Source: CAZDQL01 sp964507325
GTDB lineage: Bacteria > Planctomycetota > UBA1135 > GCA-002686595
DNA: 6,628 nucleotides
Direction: 5' to 3'
Assembly (NCBI GenBank): GCA_964507325.1
Contig: CAZDQL010000169.1
Coordinates: forward strand, 1 to 6,628
The notes under the pieces were generated by a model. It did no database searches, was not told the origin of the DNA, and saw nothing but the letters and a program-made list of their open reading frames with translations. Below, in pieces: positions 4,688-6,628 of this stretch (its first letter is position 1; every line of letters begins with the position of its first letter). The translations under genes were made by a program, and so were the position numbers.

Positions 4688-6420
4688 CGCTCCACCTCGA
4701 AGAGTTGTTCGTAGCGGAGGATTCCCCCGGGGAGCTCCTCCCCCTCCGCGCCCGCGTCGCCCCAGCGGTGCTGGGCGAATTCGCCGCTCGTGATCTCACC
4801 GCCGCGGGGGACCGCGGCGGTGGCCAGGCGGTAGGTCTCCGCCACCGCGTCGTAGCGATCGTCGCGCGTGCCCTCGTCCAGGCTGTCGAGCCAATCCTCG
4901 AGCCACTGCTGGCGCTTGGGGCAGACGAAGACGATCAACCCCTCCTGCCGATTCTCTCCCTCCGCCTTGGCGGCGAAGACGTCGTTGCGATCGCCGGGAT
5001 CGATCTGCAGCGACCATCCATGCGCGACGCGGTCGAGGGCCCGGGGTTTCACCGGCGCGACCCGCTTGACGCCCTGCGCGTCCACGTAGGCGCTCAGGGA
5101 GTAGAGGTAGGCGCGGGCGTCCCCCTTCAGCCGCACCCCGATCAGCTCGCCGTCCCGGGGCGCGCGCTCGGGGCCCAGCACCTCGGCGGCGGGGCTCTGG
5201 TTCGATTTGACGATGTAGGAGACGAGCGCCTGGCCGTAGGTGGGCTCCAGGAGGCCCGACACGAACCACGCCGCCAGGCCGACCAGGATGAGCGCCAGCG
5301 CCGGGCGGGCGGCGCGCCGGACCCAGAGCGGCACCCGGTGGTGCCACTCGAGGGGNNNNNNNNNNNNNNNNNNNNNNNNNNNNNNNNNNNNNNNNNNNNN
5401 NNNNNNNNNNNNNNNNNNNNNNNNNNNNNNNNNNNNNNNNNNNNNNNNNNNNNNNCCGGTGCTCATCGAGGTGACCTGCTCCGGGGCCAGGTACTCCGGG
5501 GTGCCCTGGAAGCTGCGGCCCTCGTCCCCCGCATCGACGCTGCGCGCCAAGCCGAAGTCGAGCAGCACCGGCTCGCCGTCGCGCCCGAGCATCACGTTCT
5601 GGGGCTTGATGTCGCGGTGCAGCACTCCCTCGGAGTGCGCTCCCTCCAGGGTGCGCGCCAACTGGGCGATCACGGCGGCGACGAAGCGGTACCACCCTTG
5701 CTCCGCCAGGGCGCCCCGGGGTTCCTCCTCCTCGGTACCCGCCAGACGACGCAAGGTCGTCAGGCGCTGCTCCACCCCGTCCTCCGCTCGACCGAGGATG
5801 TCGATCGCCTCCTCGAGGGAGATCCCCTCGACGAGCGAGAGCACGATGCAGACCCGTCCCTGCTCGCGCAGGATGTCGTGGATGGCGACGATGTTGGGGC
5901 TCGCCAGCCCCGCCAGGATGCGCGACTCGGCGATCAGGCTCTCCGCCAACGCCGTCACGTCCCGATCCGGCTCGACGCGCACCGCCTTGAGCGCCACTCT
6001 CCGGCCGAGCTCGAGGTCGCGCGCCTCGTAGACGACTCCGATCCCGCCGCGACCCCGCTCGGCGAGGACCTCGTAGCGACCGGCGACGCGCGTGCCCACC
6101 TCCAGGTGCCAGGGCAGGCGCCGCTCCGCCTCGTGGGCGGCCTCGATCGCGCTCGCCAGGCGCAGCCGCTCCCCTTCGCTCTCGGTGAGCGCCAGGTACT
6201 CGTCGAGTGGGACGGACGAGTCGTCCTCCAGGTGCCAGGTGTACTCCGCCGCCAGGGCCTCGACGCGGAATTCGGAGCGATCCTCCGCGGTCGGCAGGGA
6301 GGCGGCCGCTTCCTGCAGGTCGGGCGCGTCCCCCTCGGCGACTCGAGCGAGGTAGTCCGCCAAGGCCTGCTCGACGGCTGCGGAGCGCTCCTCCGGTCGT
6401 GTCTCAGGCAGCTCGGACAT
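4684..6420 (-). CDS. Transmembrane serine/threonine protein kinase (Hanks type), interrupted by an assembly gap
   Basis: Start chosen at ATG 6420 (MSELPETRPEER), with GGGGAGGT 11 bases upstream. A longer frame from 6609 adds 63 Pro/Arg/Gly-rich residues that read like non-coding GC-rich sequence. From 6420: an acidic N-terminal preface (about 1-105) of the kind seen before planctomycete kinase domains; glycine loop ERGRGGIGVVYE (121-132); VALK lysine 145; ES in the C-helix (165); catalytic HRDIKPQN (268-275); DFG (288-290); GTPEYLAPEQ (306-315). The key residues are intact, so it should be active. An insertion of about 40 residues with an acidic stretch precedes the catalytic loop. Then comes the N run, which removes the end of the kinase domain, followed by a membrane helix (ARPALALILVGLAAWFVSGLL) and a C-terminal domain of about 180 residues, probably outside the membrane. 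Its GVRLKGDARAYLYSLSAYVD and GLIVFVCP strands recall DUF4384-type domains. It is co-transcribed with, and placed before, the ECF gene. Confidence 0.9.
   Translation of the reverse strand: MSELPETRPEERSAAVEQALADYLARVAEGDAPDLQEAAASLPTAEDRSEFRVEALAAEYTWHLEDDSSVPLDEYLALTESEGERLRLASAIEAAHEAERRLPWHLEVGTRVAGRYEVLAERGRGGIGVVYEARDLELGRRVALKAVRVEPDRDVTALAESLIAESRILAGLASPNIVAIHDILREQGRVCIVLSLVEGISLEEAIDILGRAEDGVEQRLTTLRRLAGTEEEEPRGALAEQGWYRFVAAVIAQLARTLEGAHSEGVLHRDIKPQNVMLGRDGEPVLLDFGLARSVDAGDEGRSFQGTPEYLAPEQVTSMSTXXXXXXXXXXXXXXXXXXXXXXXXXXXXXXXXXXPLEWHHRVPLWVRRAARPALALILVGLAAWFVSGLLEPTYGQALVSYIVKSNQSPAAEVLGPERAPRDGELIGVRLKGDARAYLYSLSAYVDAQGVKRVAPVKPRALDRVAHGWSLQIDPGDRNDVFAAKAEGENRQEGLIVFVCPKRQQWLEDWLDSLDEGTRDDRYDAVAETYRLATAAVPRGGEITSGEFAQHRWGDAGAEGEELPGGILRYEQLFEVER
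5356..5455. other. Assembly gap of 100 N
   Basis: Exactly 100 undetermined bases inside the kinase gene. The frame happens to stay open across it, but 100 is a common placeholder length and not a multiple of three, so neither length nor frame should be trusted. On the protein side it falls just after the APE motif and just before the membrane helix. A whole C-lobe remainder (subdomains IX-XI) is usually well over 33 residues, so the real gap is probably longer. Confidence 0.99.
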
Positions 6421-6431
6421 CGGATCGATGG

Positions 6432-6439
6432 ACCTCCCC
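6432..6439 (-). promoter_or_regulatory. Ribosome binding site of the kinase gene
   Basis: On the minus strand GGGGAGGT lies 11 bases before ATG 6420. The core GGAGG ends 12 bases from the start, slightly long but usable. It supports 6420 over the distal ATG at 6609, which lies too close to the window end to judge fully. Confidence 0.6.
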
Positions 6440-6475
6440 GGTGGTGACTGCCGCGCGGACGCGGACGGAGTGCGA

Positions 6476-6481
6476 ATTGTA
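6476..6481 (-). promoter_or_regulatory. Possible -10 box upstream of the kinase-sigma operon
   Basis: TACAAT on the minus strand (5 of 6 to TATAAT) stands out in very GC-rich surroundings. It would place transcription start near 6469 and a leader of about 49 bases. No good -35 hexamer is present 16-18 bases upstream (the region reads GGCGAA), so an activator, or the operon's own ECF factor at another motif, may be needed. Weak evidence. Confidence 0.25.
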
Positions 6482-6524
6482 CGTCCCTCCCCCGTCGCTT
6501 CGCCGACGCGAGGTGGAAGGGGAT

Positions 6525-6550
6525 GGGGTCGGCCCTGGGCGGCCGACCCC
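6525..6550. terminator. Perfect 10-bp-arm GC hairpin upstream of the kinase operon
   Basis: GGGGTCGGCC (6525-6534) and GGCCGACCCC (6541-6550) are perfect reverse complements around a 6-base loop. On the minus strand it lies 105 bases before the kinase start, beyond the possible promoter, so it could terminate a gene lying to the right of the window. There is no T-run after it on either strand. An operator or a repeat element is the alternative. The rest of 6551-6628 shows no supportable gene. Confidence 0.4.
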
Positions 6551-6628
6551 CGGGGCGCTCGGTGGCCTCCCTCCACCGTGCGGCCCATCAGTCGCGTGGT
6601 CAATGCCACGCCAAGCCGCGGGGGTTGC

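Noticed and set aside
3723..4799. A 358-codon minus-strand frame across the convergent gap
   Set aside because: It overlaps the real ECF gene in another frame and antisense to 1835-3991. Its composition is Arg/Pro/Gly rich and without motifs.
4705..6447. A 580-codon plus-strand open frame opposite the kinase
   Set aside because: It is the antisense of a gene with clear kinase motifs, rich in Arg/Gly/Ala/Pro/Leu with no domain signature, and crosses the N gap. Long antisense frames are expected at GC above 70%.
6493..6508. Small inverted repeat CGTCG/CGACG near the possible kinase promoter
   Set aside because: Five-base arms in GC-rich sequence are expected by chance, and no second copy supports an operator.
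6421..6609. N-terminal extension of the kinase to ATG 6609
   Set aside because: The extra 63 residues are low-complexity, and they cover the 10-bp-arm hairpin, the -10-like box and the ribosome site that fit a start at 6420.

Overview
The window looks like a piece of a high-GC bacterial draft assembly, probably metagenomic. The best guess is a planctomycete-like organism. That rests on a large membrane Ser/Thr kinase with an acidic N-terminal preface, translationally coupled to an ECF sigma factor, next to another ECF sigma factor and large extracytoplasmic proteins. Myxobacteria and other high-GC kinase-rich phyla are not excluded. A run of exactly 100 N (5356-5455) marks a scaffold gap. I see no tRNA, rRNA, CRISPR array, insertion sequence or integrase.

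Left part (about 56-4010, moderate GC). An ECF sigma factor (139-744, minus) is divergent from two overlapping plus-strand genes. These encode a secreted, cysteine-containing protein of unknown function (909-1874) and a large membrane-anchored protein with carboxypeptidase-regulatory-like (transthyretin/Ig-like) domains (1835-3991). The 745-908 spacer holds a candidate sigma-gene promoter and a hairpin. A testable reading is that the sigma factor controls itself and the two exported proteins, but no anti-sigma gene is visible.

Right part (about 4043-6628, distinctly higher GC). Read on the minus strand, a transmembrane Ser/Thr protein kinase (4684-6420, broken by the N gap) runs into a second ECF sigma factor (4043-4687) with an ATGA stop/start overlap. 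The natural model is that the kinase senses something through its extracytoplasmic C-terminal domain and acts on the co-made sigma factor. Upstream of the kinase lie a Shine-Dalgarno sequence, a possible -10 box and a perfect 10-bp-arm hairpin. The two halves converge at 3992-4042, where a 9-bp-stem hairpin could stop transcription.

The strangest feature is an exact 55-base copy of the interior of the second ECF gene (4208-4262) at the very left end of the window (1-55), with identity ending abruptly at base 56. Fifty-five is a standard de Bruijn k-mer size, so an assembly-graph overlap or misjoin is the leading explanation. Together with the GC step near 4010-4045, it means the linkage of the two halves should be confirmed before any biology is built on it. 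No clearly new system can be claimed; the divergent sigma/secreted/anchored module is the best candidate for something undescribed.
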